The position numbers and the translations under genes are program-made. A stretch of DNA of 64,000 nucleotides. Origin: an uncultured Pelagibacteraceae bacterium (GTDB lineage Bacteria > Pseudomonadota > Alphaproteobacteria > Pelagibacterales > Pelagibacteraceae). Shown one piece after another: positions 25,829-36,059 of this stretch. Under the pieces are notes generated by a model. That model was not told the origin of the DNA, did not search any database, and saw nothing but the letters and a program-made list of their open reading frames with translations. The DNA is taken from positions 43,747 through 107,746 of the forward strand of contig CACHEU010000003.1 in assembly GCA_902578935.1 (NCBI GenBank), written 5' to 3'. Each line of letters begins with the position of its first letter. Within the stretch, counting starts at the first letter, position 1.

Positions 25829-28800
25829 ATTTATATCTAAAAAACAAAAAACTTTTAGAAGAAAGCCATTCTTATAACCCGTCTTTAGAACACGATGCAT
25901 GCGGAGTTGGACTAATAGCTTCGCTAGATGGCAAAAAAAGAAGACAGGTTGTAGAATATGGTATCGAGTCCCTAAAAGCCGTTTGGCATAGAGGTGCTGT
26001 TGATGCAGACGGCAAATCAGGAGATGGCGCTGGCATATGTGTTGAAATTCCAAGGGATTTCTTTTTAGAAAAAATTAAAGACACAGGTCACGAACACAAA
26101 ACCGAAGAAGAAATATGTGTTGGTATGATTTTCTTGCCCAGAACCGAATATTCTATGCAAGAAAAATCAAAAACAATAGTTGAACAAGTTTTGTTAGAAA
26201 ATGATTTTTATATTTATGGTTGGAGACAAGTTCCAGTAAATCCGAGTGTTCTTGGAAATACCGCAGACTCAAATAGACCAGAAATTACCCAGGTGATTTT
26301 TAAAAGTAATAAATCAATGGAGAGAAATAATCTAGAACGCTTGCTTTTTGTTTCAAGAAAAAAAATATTAAAAATTACTAGGAATGAACAAATTGATGAT
26401 TTCTATATTTGCTCTTTAAGCTCTAGATCTATTATTTACAAAGGCATGTTTTTGGCTGAGGCTTTATCTGATTTTTATACAGATTTAAATGACAAACGAT
26501 TTATTTCAAGATTTGCAATTTTTCATCAAAGATTTTCCACCAATACCTTTCCAAGCTGGAAATTAGCTCAACCATTTAGATGTTTAGCTCATAATGGAGA
26601 AATCAATACTCTTAAAGGAAACGTAAACTGGATGAAGATTCACGAACAAGATATGTCTAGCAAACTTTTTGAAAATGTAGAAGATTTAAAGCCAGTTGTA
26701 ACACCTGGCAACTCAGACTCTGCTGCACTGGACAATGTTTTTGAATTATTAATGCACTCTGGCAAACCAGTGCCACTGATTAAATTAATGATGATGCCAG
26801 ATGCCTGGTCAAAAAGAAGCAAGATTTTACCCAAAGGCCATCAACAACTTTTTGACGTTTTAAACAGCACAATTGAACCCTGGGATGGACCAGCGGCAAT
26901 TTGTGCTACAGATAGCAAATGGGTAATAGCCGCAACAGACAGAAATGGATTACGTCCATTAAGATATTCAATTACTTCTGATAAAATTTTTTGTGCCGGA
27001 TCCGAAACAGGGATGGTTCAAATTCCTGAAAATAAAATAATATCAAAAGGAAGATTGGGACCAGGACAGCTTATCGCTGTCAATTTGAAAAAAGGAAAAA
27101 TTTATAGAGATAAAGAAATTAAAGATTATTTGTCAAAGGATTATAAGAAATTTCATAAACAAATTGTTCACTTAGACAAAAAAATTATTACTGAAAAAGA
27201 ATTTACAAATTTTTCTCATGAAGATTTAAGAAGGCGCCAATATCTCTCAGGATATAGCGTTGAAGATTTAGAGTTAATTCTTCATCCGATGGTAGAAGAC
27301 GAAAAAGAGGCTACAGGATCAATGGGTGACGATACCCCAGTTGCTGTTCTATCAAATCATTATAGACCGATATCCCATTATTTCAGACAGAATTTTAGCC
27401 AAGTAACCAATCCACCAATAGATTCTTTAAGAGAAAACAAAGTTATGAGTTTAAAGACAAGATTTGGAAATCTTGGAAATATTTTAGATTTTGAGAATTT
27501 AACAAATGAAAATATTTATGTTTTAGATAGTCCAATTTTAACTAATTCTCAGCTCAAGAAATTTAAAAATATGTTCTCTGAAAAAGTAAGGGTTATAGAT
27601 TGTACTTTTGATGTAAAAGATAATTTAAAAAATAGATTGGAGCAAATCAAAGAAGAATCAGAAATTGCTGTCAGAGAGGGAGCAAATCATTTAATTCTTT
27701 CCGACCAAAATATCTCTGAACACAGAGCCAATGTTCCCATGATTTTAGCCGTTGGCGCTGTAAATTCTAATTTAGTTAAGCACTGTATAAGAGGGTATTC
27801 ATCCATCAATGTTCAAACTTCAGAAGCGATGGACACACATTCATTTGCAGTATTGATTGGCGTAGGCGCAACAACAATTAATCCTTATCTAGCAATAGAC
27901 AGTATCTACCAAAGATATGAAAAAAAACTTTTTGGGAAACTTGATTTCAAGAGTTGCGTTGAAAGATTTAAGAAATCTGTTAATGCAGGATTATTAAAAA
28001 TAATGTCTAAAATGGGTATTTCAGTATTAAGCTCATACAGAGGAGGATGTAATTTTGAGGCGGTTGGATTAAGTAGAGGTTTAGTTGCTGACTATTTTCC
28101 GGGAATGACATCTAGAATATCTGGCATAGGAATTTATGGGATAGAAAAAAAAATTAAAGAACTTCATTTTAAAGCTTATCAAAAAAATGTAGTTATATTG
28201 CCAATTGGAGGGCTTTATAAGTACAGAAAATCTGGCGAAGACCATCAATTTCAGGGGAATTTAATTCATCTTTTACAGAATTCAGTTGAAAAAAAATCTT
28301 ATGAAATATTTAAAAAATATTCTGATGCCATGAATAATTTAAACCCTACTAACCTTAGGGATCTTCTCGAGTTTAGAAAAATAAAAAATCCAATAGATAT
28401 TAAAGAAGTTGAACCAATTGAAAAAATCACGCCAAGATTTGGAAGTGGAAGCATGTCTCACGGGGCATTATCAGCCGAGGCCCATGAAACATTGGCAATC
28501 GGAATGAACAGAATTAAAGGTTCTTCATGCAGCGGAGAAGGAGGAGAAGATGAAAAAAGATTTAGAATATTAGATAATGGAGATTCAGCTAACTCGAAGG
28601 TGAAACAGGTAGCTTCAGCTAGATTTGGGGTTACTGTAAAGTATCTAAATAATTGTAATGAAATTGAAATTAAGATTGCCCAAGGAGCTAAGCCTGGTGA
28701 AGGAGGACAGCTACCAGGTTTTAAAGTTACAAAAGAAATTGCTAAACTAAGATACTCAACACCTGGTGTAACTTTAATTTCACCACCACCTCACCATGAC

Positions 28801-30324
28801 ATTTATTCAATAGAAGATTTGGCTCAATTAATTTATGACTTAAAACAGGTTAATCCAAAAGCGAGAATTGGAGTTAAGTTAGTGGCTGCAACTGGTATTG
28901 GAACAATAGCTGCCGGAGTTGCAAAAGCAAAAGCAGATGTAATTTTAATTTCTGGTCATTCGGGCGGTACCGGAGCAAGTCCACAAACAAGCGTTAAATA
29001 TGCTGGCATTCCATGGGAAATGGGGCTTACCGAAGCTAATCAAATTTTAACACTAAATCAACTTAGACATAAAGTTACTTTAAGAACAGATGGTGGAATA
29101 AAAACCGGAAGAGATGTTGTTATAGCAGCCATGATGGGGGCAGAAGAATTTGGAATGGGAACTTCATCTTTAATAGCCATGGGATGTATCATGGTGAGGC
29201 AATGCCACTCCAATACGTGCCCAGTTGGAGTTTGTACACAAGATAAAAAGCTAAGAGAAAAATTTACTGGTACACCAGAAAAAGTAGTAAATTTCTTTAG
29301 CTTTGTTGCAATGGAAGTTAGAGAAATTTTAGCTTCACTTGGATTTAAAACTTTAAACGAAATAATCGGTAGAACCGATCTTCTTCACCAGGTAAGCAGA
29401 GGTTCCCCAAATCTTGATGATCTAGATTTAAACCCATTATTAGTGCAAGCGGACCCAGGAAATAACAAAAGATATTCCCAAAACAACCTTATTAATCCAG
29501 TGCCTGATAATAATATAGATCAAAAAGCATGGAAGGAAATCAAAGATAAACTAAAAGAAAAAGAAAAGACTTCTTATAATGCCAAAGTAAAAAATACTGA
29601 TAGGGCAGTAGGCACTAAGTTGTCTCATTACATATTTAAAAATTTTGGAAACAATTTGCCAAACAATACTTTAAACCTCAATCTCACTGGTTCAGCAGGA
29701 CAGTCTTTGGGAGCTTTTCTTTCTAAGAGTATTAAGATTAAATTATCTGGTGATGCAAACGATTATGTTGCAAAAGGTTTATCGGGCGGGACTATTGTAG
29801 TTAGCCCGTCTAAAGACAATAAATTCCATACCGAAGAGAATACTATTATCGGAAATACAGTATTGTACGGCGCCACTTCTGGCAAACTATTTGCTTCTGG
29901 AAAAGCAGGAGAGAGATTTGCTGTGAGAAATTCTGGTGGTATTTCTGTGGTTGAAGGATGTGATGCTAATGGATGCGAATATATGACAGGGGGAGAAGTA
30001 GTAATACTTGGAAAAGTAGGAGATAACTTTGCTGCCGGTATGACTGGAGGCATGGCATTTGTATATGATCCAGAAAATACTTTTGAAAACTATGTTAATT
30101 CTGCCTCAGTAATATGGCAAAAACTCGAAACAAAATATTGGAAAGATAAACTTAGAAAATTGTTAGAAGAATATAATTTTGAAACAGAGTCAAAAATTTC
30201 TAAAAATATTTTAGAAAATTTCGAAAAAGAAGTTGAAAATTTCAAGCAAATTTGCCCAATAGAAATGTTAGACAAGCTTGAAAACCCAATAAATCTAAGA
30301 AAAGAAAAACGACAAGCTATCTAG
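25825..30324 (+). CDS. gltB: Glutamate synthase large subunit
   Basis: A 1499-aa enzyme that makes glutamate from 2-oxoglutarate and glutamine. The class II amidotransferase nucleophile is Cys26 in EHDACGVGLIAS, so a 25-residue propeptide would be removed. The FMN/synthase domain includes GEGGEDEKRF, PGEGGQLPG and LISGHSGGTGASP. The [3Fe-4S] cysteines are in CHSNTCPVGVC, and the C-terminal GXGXG beta-helix domain runs through LFASGKAGERFAVRNSGG. Length is normal. It is coupled to gltD upstream and is the main ammonium-assimilation enzyme in the window. Confidence 0.97.
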   Translation: MNLYLKNKKLLEESHSYNPSLEHDACGVGLIASLDGKKRRQVVEYGIESLKAVWHRGAVDADGKSGDGAGICVEIPRDFFLEKIKDTGHEHKTEEEICVGMIFLPRTEYSMQEKSKTIVEQVLLENDFYIYGWRQVPVNPSVLGNTADSNRPEITQVIFKSNKSMERNNLERLLFVSRKKILKITRNEQIDDFYICSLSSRSIIYKGMFLAEALSDFYTDLNDKRFISRFAIFHQRFSTNTFPSWKLAQPFRCLAHNGEINTLKGNVNWMKIHEQDMSSKLFENVEDLKPVVTPGNSDSAALDNVFELLMHSGKPVPLIKLMMMPDAWSKRSKILPKGHQQLFDVLNSTIEPWDGPAAICATDSKWVIAATDRNGLRPLRYSITSDKIFCAGSETGMVQIPENKIISKGRLGPGQLIAVNLKKGKIYRDKEIKDYLSKDYKKFHKQIVHLDKKIITEKEFTNFSHEDLRRRQYLSGYSVEDLELILHPMVEDEKEATGSMGDDTPVAVLSNHYRPISHYFRQNFSQVTNPPIDSLRENKVMSLKTRFGNLGNILDFENLTNENIYVLDSPILTNSQLKKFKNMFSEKVRVIDCTFDVKDNLKNRLEQIKEESEIAVREGANHLILSDQNISEHRANVPMILAVGAVNSNLVKHCIRGYSSINVQTSEAMDTHSFAVLIGVGATTINPYLAIDSIYQRYEKKLFGKLDFKSCVERFKKSVNAGLLKIMSKMGISVLSSYRGGCNFEAVGLSRGLVADYFPGMTSRISGIGIYGIEKKIKELHFKAYQKNVVILPIGGLYKYRKSGEDHQFQGNLIHLLQNSVEKKSYEIFKKYSDAMNNLNPTNLRDLLEFRKIKNPIDIKEVEPIEKITPRFGSGSMSHGALSAEAHETLAIGMNRIKGSSCSGEGGEDEKRFRILDNGDSANSKVKQVASARFGVTVKYLNNCNEIEIKIAQGAKPGEGGQLPGFKVTKEIAKLRYSTPGVTLISPPPHHDIYSIEDLAQLIYDLKQVNPKARIGVKLVAATGIGTIAAGVAKAKADVILISGHSGGTGASPQTSVKYAGIPWEMGLTEANQILTLNQLRHKVTLRTDGGIKTGRDVVIAAMMGAEEFGMGTSSLIAMGCIMVRQCHSNTCPVGVCTQDKKLREKFTGTPEKVVNFFSFVAMEVREILASLGFKTLNEIIGRTDLLHQVSRGSPNLDDLDLNPLLVQADPGNNKRYSQNNLINPVPDNNIDQKAWKEIKDKLKEKEKTSYNAKVKNTDRAVGTKLSHYIFKNFGNNLPNNTLNLNLTGSAGQSLGAFLSKSIKIKLSGDANDYVAKGLSGGTIVVSPSKDNKFHTEENTIIGNTVLYGATSGKLFASGKAGERFAVRNSGGISVVEGCDANGCEYMTGGEVVILGKVGDNFAAGMTGGMAFVYDPENTFENYVNSASVIWQKLETKYWKDKLRKLLEEYNFETESKISKNILENFEKEVENFKQICPIEMLDKLENPINLRKEKRQAI

Positions 30325-30347
30325 TTTTTTTGATAGAAAGTTTATTC

Positions 30348-31085
30348 TTATTTAAATATTTTATCCATAAAAAATAGGATTTTAATAGGAACTATATTTA
30401 ATATCATCGCAACAAGTCCCCACCATCTAGGAAAAAATATTTTTTGAAATTTGCTATTTCTATTTTTATGAACAATTTTAGCAAGTTTTTTAGGCGAACC
30501 TTTTGGCAACTTCAATTTTTTTCCGAAAGCTAGATTTGTATCCACATAGCCTAAAACATAAAATTGTATTTTTAAACCTGTTTTTTTTGACAAGAATCCT
30601 AGGCTTTCAAAGTGTGATTCTAATGCACGTTTTGAAGCAGAATAATAAGGATTGAGATTTCTTCCAAGATAGGCAGAAATACTTCCAAACCCAACTATTC
30701 CTCCTTGTTTTAAAGATAAAGATCTCAAAAATTTAGAGATAATAAATGCAATCGAGGTAAAGTTAGACTTAAAAAGTTTTTTTATTTTTTCTTGATCTAA
30801 CTCAATCTTATCATCATCAAACATCATTCCGATTGGAAACAAAATACCATCTATTTCATTAAAAAATCTTTCTACAAATAAATTTTTTTCTATTTCGGAC
30901 TCTGAGCTTAAATCCAATTCTATAATTTCAACTTTAATTTCAGATTTTTTTTCCAAATCCGATTTTATTGCAGCAAGATCTCTTAGATCTCTGGATACCA
31001 AAACAAGATCATGTTTATTTTTGGCATATTCATATGCTAGTTCTCTACCCAACCCAGAAGAAGCCCCAATAATTAAATATTTCAT
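30348..31085 (-). CDS. Short-chain dehydrogenase, DprE2-like
   Basis: A 245-aa SDR with cofactor motif GASSGLGRELAYEYA, active-site Ser in GFGSISAYLG and YYSASKRALESH containing Tyr-x-x-x-Lys. The hydrophobic C-terminal segment (FFPRWWGLVAMILNIVP) resembles the membrane-associated tail of DprE2, the ketoreductase that finishes the 2'-epimerisation of polyprenyl-phosphoryl ribose in actinobacteria. The adjacent, 4-nt-overlapping upstream gene is DprE1-like, which strengthens this call. Activity on a polyprenyl sugar is inference. Confidence 0.75.
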   Translation of the reverse strand: MKYLIIGASSGLGRELAYEYAKNKHDLVLVSRDLRDLAAIKSDLEKKSEIKVEIIELDLSSESEIEKNLFVERFFNEIDGILFPIGMMFDDDKIELDQEKIKKLFKSNFTSIAFIISKFLRSLSLKQGGIVGFGSISAYLGRNLNPYYSASKRALESHFESLGFLSKKTGLKIQFYVLGYVDTNLAFGKKLKLPKGSPKKLAKIVHKNRNSKFQKIFFPRWWGLVAMILNIVPIKILFFMDKIFK

Positions 31086-32404
31086 AAGTCTAGTTTATTT
31101 GAAATTGCTGATTGATATACCCTTTTATTATCGTAATTTTTTAATTTATTTTTAAAATCTTGATAATAAATATAACAATCACTTACAGTTTTCTTGTCTA
31201 ACCTTGAGTCTTTGATAATAGATGGAATTGCTTTGTATTTAACACAAAGTTTGTCTACTAAGCTCATAAACTCCATGTTTTTTTTAGTATTTGTAAAATC
31301 AAAACTAACGCAGACGCTGTTTTCTTCAAATCTTAAATAATTGTGCTCACCGCTCATATTTTTAAGAGAAAAGAGTGTAATTACGGGACTGTGTTTTTTG
31401 AAAATATTTAAAAATTCATCCATAAACATTCTCATATTTTTTGAAGAAACTAATATCTGACTCTCAATGAATCCTTTGGATCCAAAAAGTTTAAAATAAC
31501 TTTCTCTTCCTATATATGGAAAAATTACCTGAATTAAATCCTCATTTAATTTATTTTTTTTCATCTTTTGTATTTTATAATAAATGTTATTGGCGATATT
31601 TACTGACAGAGAATTCCATAATGACAAAGGTAAAAAACTTGATATTTTTTTTTGCTTTATTTCTCTCAGATAACCGTTAGTCTTATTATTACTGTTTAGT
31701 TTATTTTTATAAATAAATCCGGTACCAAAATTTTTTATACTATCTGCTCTATTCCAAGAATAAGTAAAAGTTTTCTCATTCTTATCATCAGAAATTTTTT
31801 TATAACAATCTTCAAATGACTTTACTTCTTCAGTGTGTGTTTCAAATATTCCAGATTCAAGCTCTGTTAATTTGAATGTAATGGCCACTATAGTTCCTGT
31901 TAAACCAAACCCTCCTATAGTTAAGTCAAAAATCTCTTTATTCTCATTTTCTGACAAATCAAGCCATCCATTAATTTTATGAAAAAGTTGAATTTTTTTA
32001 ATCGATTTTCTGATAGTACCATGTGTACCGCACGATTTTCCATGAGAGTTTGTAGCCACAATGCCACCCAATGTTATAAATGGATACCCAGGAATTTGTG
32101 GCAACCATAAATTATATTTTAAAGTAAATTTTAAAAAATCATAAATTTTTAAACCAGCCTCAACAGTAATTTCTTTTTTATCAAGATTAAAATCTATAAT
32201 TCTATTAAAAGATGATAAATCTATTGCTAAGCTATTTTTATCAAAACCCATAGGAGCATAGGAGTAGTTCGAGCCAATAGTAATAATATTTTTATTCGAC
32301 CTAGAATGATTTTCTATCTCTCTATATTTATCTGGTTTTTTAAAAAAAATATTAGCAGAATAGCTTTTATCAAATGAAGTTAAGAATTTTTTTTCAGAGT
32401 TCAT
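31082..32404 (-). CDS. FAD-linked oxidase, DprE1-like
   Basis: A 440-aa VAO-type flavoenzyme. The FAD-binding blocks are ITIGSNYSYAPMGF, ITVEAGLKIYDFLKF and LGGIVATNSHGKSCGTHGTI, followed by GGFGLTGTIVAITFKL. The C-terminus VYQSAISNKLDL resembles the closing F-x-S-D-x-x-x-x-L-x-L of DprE1. Length is close to the 461-aa actinobacterial enzyme. DprE1 oxidises the 2'-hydroxyl of polyprenyl-phosphoryl ribose. A sugar-1,4-lactone oxidase is the alternative, but pairing with the SDR argues for the epimerase. It overlaps the SDR by 4 nt and the glycosyltransferase by 1 nt. Confidence 0.75.
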   Translation of the reverse strand: MNSEKKFLTSFDKSYSANIFFKKPDKYREIENHSRSNKNIITIGSNYSYAPMGFDKNSLAIDLSSFNRIIDFNLDKKEITVEAGLKIYDFLKFTLKYNLWLPQIPGYPFITLGGIVATNSHGKSCGTHGTIRKSIKKIQLFHKINGWLDLSENENKEIFDLTIGGFGLTGTIVAITFKLTELESGIFETHTEEVKSFEDCYKKISDDKNEKTFTYSWNRADSIKNFGTGFIYKNKLNSNNKTNGYLREIKQKKISSFLPLSLWNSLSVNIANNIYYKIQKMKKNKLNEDLIQVIFPYIGRESYFKLFGSKGFIESQILVSSKNMRMFMDEFLNIFKKHSPVITLFSLKNMSGEHNYLRFEENSVCVSFDFTNTKKNMEFMSLVDKLCVKYKAIPSIIKDSRLDKKTVSDCYIYYQDFKNKLKNYDNKRVYQSAISNKLDL

Positions 32405-33108
32405 TAATTTTTTAAATTAATTTTGAAAAATAATATTAACATGTCTCTTATTGTCAGCATTATGTTTTTTAAACCAACAGAAGATCCCGTTCCAAAAGTT
32501 CTGGGATATGTATGTATTCCAATCTCATTTACCCGAAACCCGCATGATCTAGATTTTATTGCAAGCTCAGCCCCAACAAATGGACTATTGGTAGTTAATT
32601 TAACTTTTTTTAAGATAGATCTTTTGAACAGTCTAGACCCAGTAGATACATCTCTGAAATTTGTATTAAACAGAATTCTCAACAACATATTGTAAACCAC
32701 AGATATAATTATCCGTGCTGTGTTATATTTTCTTTTATACCTGTAGGTAATAACTAAGTCAGAATTATGAGATGATTTTATCAATCTAGGCAAATCATTA
32801 ACATCATATTCAGCATCACCATCAATCTGAAAAATCCAATCATATTTGCAATTTTTCATCCCCGTTTTAAGTGCCGCTCCATAGCCCAAATTTTTTTTAT
32901 GAAAAATTACTTTAACCGAGGGAATATTTTTTGATAATTTTTTTGCATAATCTCCAGAATTTTCAGGACAACCGTCATCTACTATAATGATTTCATGCTT
33001 TTTTTTGATTTTTTTTAGTACTTTTAAACTTTTAAAAATCATTTTTTTGACCGTTCTCCTATCTTTGTAAAGTGGGAACATCAAACTTATAGTTTTAAAA
33101 TTTTTCAT
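32404..33108 (-). CDS. Family 2 glycosyltransferase (DPM1-like)
   Basis: A 234-aa GT-A fold transferase. The nucleotide-binding HEIIIVDDGCPENSGD and the metal-binding FQIDGDAEYDVNDL are clear. FRDVSTGSRLFKRSIL matches the acceptor-side block of dolichyl/polyprenyl-phosphate sugar synthases. It probably loads a sugar on a polyprenyl phosphate or extends a surface glycan. It shares single-base overlaps with its neighbours on both sides in the leftward operon 33866 to 30348. Confidence 0.87.
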   Translation of the reverse strand: MKNFKTISLMFPLYKDRRTVKKMIFKSLKVLKKIKKKHEIIIVDDGCPENSGDYAKKLSKNIPSVKVIFHKKNLGYGAALKTGMKNCKYDWIFQIDGDAEYDVNDLPRLIKSSHNSDLVITYRYKRKYNTARIIISVVYNMLLRILFNTNFRDVSTGSRLFKRSILKKVKLTTNSPFVGAELAIKSRSCGFRVNEIGIHTYPRTFGTGSSVGLKNIMLTIRDMLILFFKINLKN

Positions 33109-33866
33109 TAAATAGATATTTTTTCGGTGATTTCATTTAATTCTTTAATAATTTTTTTAAGATTTTTTTTATTTGAAAGACTATGATCACCATTTTTTAT
33201 AATTACAAGTTTTTTTTTAGCCTTAATAAATAATTTTAAAGCTTTTCTAGAAAATGAAACTGGAACAGACTTATCATTTTGCCCATGAATCATAGTTACA
33301 TTAATTTTAGATTTTATTTTTTTTGATAAAACTTTATTCTTTTTTCCGTCTCTAATTAGTTGGTGTGTAATAGGATATTCATATTCCCCATGCTTAATTA
33401 AACTAATGCCTTTTTTAACAATTTCTCTTTTGACTTTTTTTGAAAACTGCTTCCACATCAGTCTATCTAAAAACTCAGGTGCAGATCCAATCCCAATAAA
33501 TCCTTTTATTTGTTTTTTAAAATACTTGAACTGATTTAATGAGATCCAAGACCCCATACTAGATCCAATTAATATAAAATTTTTTTTCTTAACTATTTTC
33601 TTTATTGAAATTTTAGCATCTCTCGTCCATTTTGTTATGTTGCCTTTAATAAATTCCCCAGAAGATTTTCCATGGCCGGAATATTCTATGGCCAAAAAAC
33701 CCAATTTTTTTTTAATTGCATATCGTTTAAATGACCGAGGCTTTTGTCCTTCAACATCAGACATGAAACCAGGAAAAAAAACTATATACAGATTTTTGTT
33801 GGTATAATTGTGAATATATCTAAGTTTTTTTGCTTTTGATATTTTAAGGTATTTAAATTTTTTCAT
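33108..33866 (-). CDS. Alpha/beta hydrolase
   Basis: A 252-aa hydrolase, unusually rich in Lys. The nucleophile elbow is IGSSMGSWIS, an acid lies in IHGQNDKSVPVSF, and the catalytic His in IKNGDHSLSNKK. The oxyanion segment is VFFPGFMSDVEG. No signal peptide is evident. It heads the four-gene operon with a glycosyltransferase and DprE-like pair, so an acyl- or ester-removing step on a surface glycan is possible but unproven. Confidence 0.82.
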   Translation of the reverse strand: MKKFKYLKISKAKKLRYIHNYTNKNLYIVFFPGFMSDVEGQKPRSFKRYAIKKKLGFLAIEYSGHGKSSGEFIKGNITKWTRDAKISIKKIVKKKNFILIGSSMGSWISLNQFKYFKKQIKGFIGIGSAPEFLDRLMWKQFSKKVKREIVKKGISLIKHGEYEYPITHQLIRDGKKNKVLSKKIKSKINVTMIHGQNDKSVPVSFSRKALKLFIKAKKKLVIIKNGDHSLSNKKNLKKIIKELNEITEKISI

Positions 33867-33939
33867 ATAAAGTTTATTCAGCTAATCTGATACTATATTG
33901 TTTTATCATTTAATTTAAATAGATGTTAAAATCATTTTT

Positions 33940-34911
33940 ATGAATATTCTATTGACCGGTGGCGCAGGTTATATCGGAAGCCATGCCGCCCTATCTCTTA
34001 TCGACAACGGACACTCTGTGACAGTAATAGATAATTTAATTACAGGGAACAAAAAACTTATTCCGCCTCAGGCGAAATATTACGAGTGTGATATTGCCGA
34101 CAGAGAACAAGTAGAAAAAATTTTAAAACAAAATAAATTTGATATCGTTATGCATTTTGCAGGCTTAACAAGAGTGGACGAATCCGTTAAGTATCCTGAA
34201 AAATATCAGATTCACAATTTTGAAAAATCGAAAACTTTTTTTAAAAACTGTTTTCAAAATAATGTAAAAAAAATTATATTTTCTTCAACAGCAGGAGTTT
34301 ATGGAGACTCTAATTCAGAATATGTAAAAGAAACTGATGATTTAAAACCCATTAATCCATATGCAGAATCGAAGTGTAAAATAGAAAAATTTTTAATAGA
34401 AAATTCAAAGAATGAAAAAATACAGTATATAATTCTAAGATATTTTAATGTTGCAGGGGCCGATGCAAACAAAAGGTCTGGATTAATATCAAAATCTTCT
34501 ACAAATTTGATCAAAGCAGTATGCGAGGCGGCAATTAAGAAAAGAAACAAAATAATTATTAATGGAAATGATTATAAAACAAAAGATGGTACGGCTATAA
34601 GAGATTTTATCCACGTTTCTGACATTGCCGATATACACACCACTGCAGCAAATACTCTTTTTAAAAATTCTGTATCGGATATTTATAATTGTGGTTATGG
34701 ACAAGGATATTCGGTTAAACAGGTAATTACCGAAATGGAAAATATTATTAATGATAAATTGAAAGTTGAAATAGGACCTCGAAGAGAAAAGGATATATCA
34801 GTTTCTATTGCAAATAGTGATAAATTTAAAAAAAAATTCAATTGGAAACCAAAATTTAATAACTTAAATTATATTTTAAAGACAGCTTTGGAGTGGGAAA
34901 AAATTAATTGA
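33940..34911 (+). CDS. galE: UDP-glucose 4-epimerase
   Basis: A 323-aa extended SDR. The NAD motif is LTGGAGYIGSHAALSL, the active-site Ser/Thr region SSTAGVYGD, Tyr-x-x-x-Lys in NPYAESKCKIEKF, and GTAIRDFIHVSDIADIH is the GalE signature. It interconverts UDP-glucose and UDP-galactose for glycan synthesis. It overlaps the next glycosyltransferase by 4 nt and is divergent from the DprE-like operon. Confidence 0.92.
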   Translation: MNILLTGGAGYIGSHAALSLIDNGHSVTVIDNLITGNKKLIPPQAKYYECDIADREQVEKILKQNKFDIVMHFAGLTRVDESVKYPEKYQIHNFEKSKTFFKNCFQNNVKKIIFSSTAGVYGDSNSEYVKETDDLKPINPYAESKCKIEKFLIENSKNEKIQYIILRYFNVAGADANKRSGLISKSSTNLIKAVCEAAIKKRNKIIINGNDYKTKDGTAIRDFIHVSDIADIHTTAANTLFKNSVSDIYNCGYGQGYSVKQVITEMENIINDKLKVEIGPRREKDISVSIANSDKFKKKFNWKPKFNNLNYILKTALEWEKIN

Positions 34912-36059
34912 TGAGTTTTAAAGTATTACAGGTAATTCCAAAACTGGGTTATGGTGGAGCAGAGACAGGCTGCTATGATATTGCACATTATCTTGCAGAG
35001 CAAAATTGTAAATCTTACATAATTACCAGTGGTGGCCCCCTATTAAAATTTATTCGTAAAGATAAAGTTAAAGTTATAAGACTTCCTGTAAAATCAAAAA
35101 ATCCAATTTTAATTTTATTAAACACAATCTTAATTTCGTTAATTATAATTTTTCTTAGAATTGATATTGTTCACGCAAGAAGCAGAGCGCCAGCCTGGTC
35201 TTGTTTTTTTTCCTGTATAATTACAAGAGCAAAGTTTGTTACTACTTTTCATGGGATCTATAATTTTTCAAATAATATAAAAAAATTTTATAATTCGGTA
35301 ATGGTTAGATCAAATTTAATAATAGCCGGATCCAATTTTGTTTTTAATCATATACACAAAAATTATGGTAATTTAATTAATTCCCAAAAGAGACTTCTAG
35401 TAATCTTTAGAGGAATAAACACCGAATATTTTGATAATTCCAATATTACCAATGATAAAGTTCAAAATCTCCATTCTTTATTGAAGCTTAGTTCTGAAAA
35501 ATTTAAAATTCTATTGCCCGGAAGACTTACAGCGTGGAAGGGTCAAGAAATGTTTATAGAGTCTCTAAACTTGCTCAAAACCAAATATAACAAAGAAAAT
35601 TTTCAAGCCATAATATTGGGCTCACATCAAGGAAGAAAAGTTTATTTTAAAAAATTAATCTCAGCAGTTGGAAAATACAGACTAAGAGACAAGGTGTTTT
35701 TTCTTCAGCATGTTAAAGAAATGCCTGTTGCTTACTATATTTCTGATGCGGTTGTATCTTCTTCTATTGAGCCAGAGGCCTTTGGTAGAATATCCGTGGA
35801 AGCACAAGCAATGAGAAGACCAATTCTAGCAAGTAATCACGGTGGTTCTACAGAGACTATAGTTAACGGAAAATCAGGATTTTTATTCGAGAATAATAGC
35901 CCCGAATCTCTTGCAGAAAATTTAAACAAGTTAATAGAAATGGATAAAGACAAGTTGCAATCAATCGGAAATGAAGGTAGGAAAAATATATTAAAGAAAT
36001 TTGATGTAGAACAAATGTGTTATTCAACATTTTTAGAATATAAAAAGCTAATTAAATAA
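34908..36059 (+). CDS. GT4-type glycosyltransferase
   Basis: A 383-aa GT-B fold transferase. The N-terminal acceptor domain starts VLQVIPKLGYGGAETGCYDI. The C-terminal donor domain has LPGRLTAWKGQEMFIESL and the E-x7-E motif in SIEPEAFGRISVEAQAM. It is likely to add a hexose to lipopolysaccharide or another surface glycan. The acceptor is unknown. It is coupled to galE upstream (4-nt overlap), and thrS begins at the next base after its stop. Confidence 0.9.
   Translation: MMSFKVLQVIPKLGYGGAETGCYDIAHYLAEQNCKSYIITSGGPLLKFIRKDKVKVIRLPVKSKNPILILLNTILISLIIIFLRIDIVHARSRAPAWSCFFSCIITRAKFVTTFHGIYNFSNNIKKFYNSVMVRSNLIIAGSNFVFNHIHKNYGNLINSQKRLLVIFRGINTEYFDNSNITNDKVQNLHSLLKLSSEKFKILLPGRLTAWKGQEMFIESLNLLKTKYNKENFQAIILGSHQGRKVYFKKLISAVGKYRLRDKVFFLQHVKEMPVAYYISDAVVSSSIEPEAFGRISVEAQAMRRPILASNHGGSTETIVNGKSGFLFENNSPESLAENLNKLIEMDKDKLQSIGNEGRKNILKKFDVEQMCYSTFLEYKKLIK

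Noticed and set aside
30325..30347. CTATC/GATAG hairpin with a T run in the loop between gltB and the SDR
   Set aside because: Only 5 bp, and the T run is inside the loop, so it is not an intrinsic terminator.
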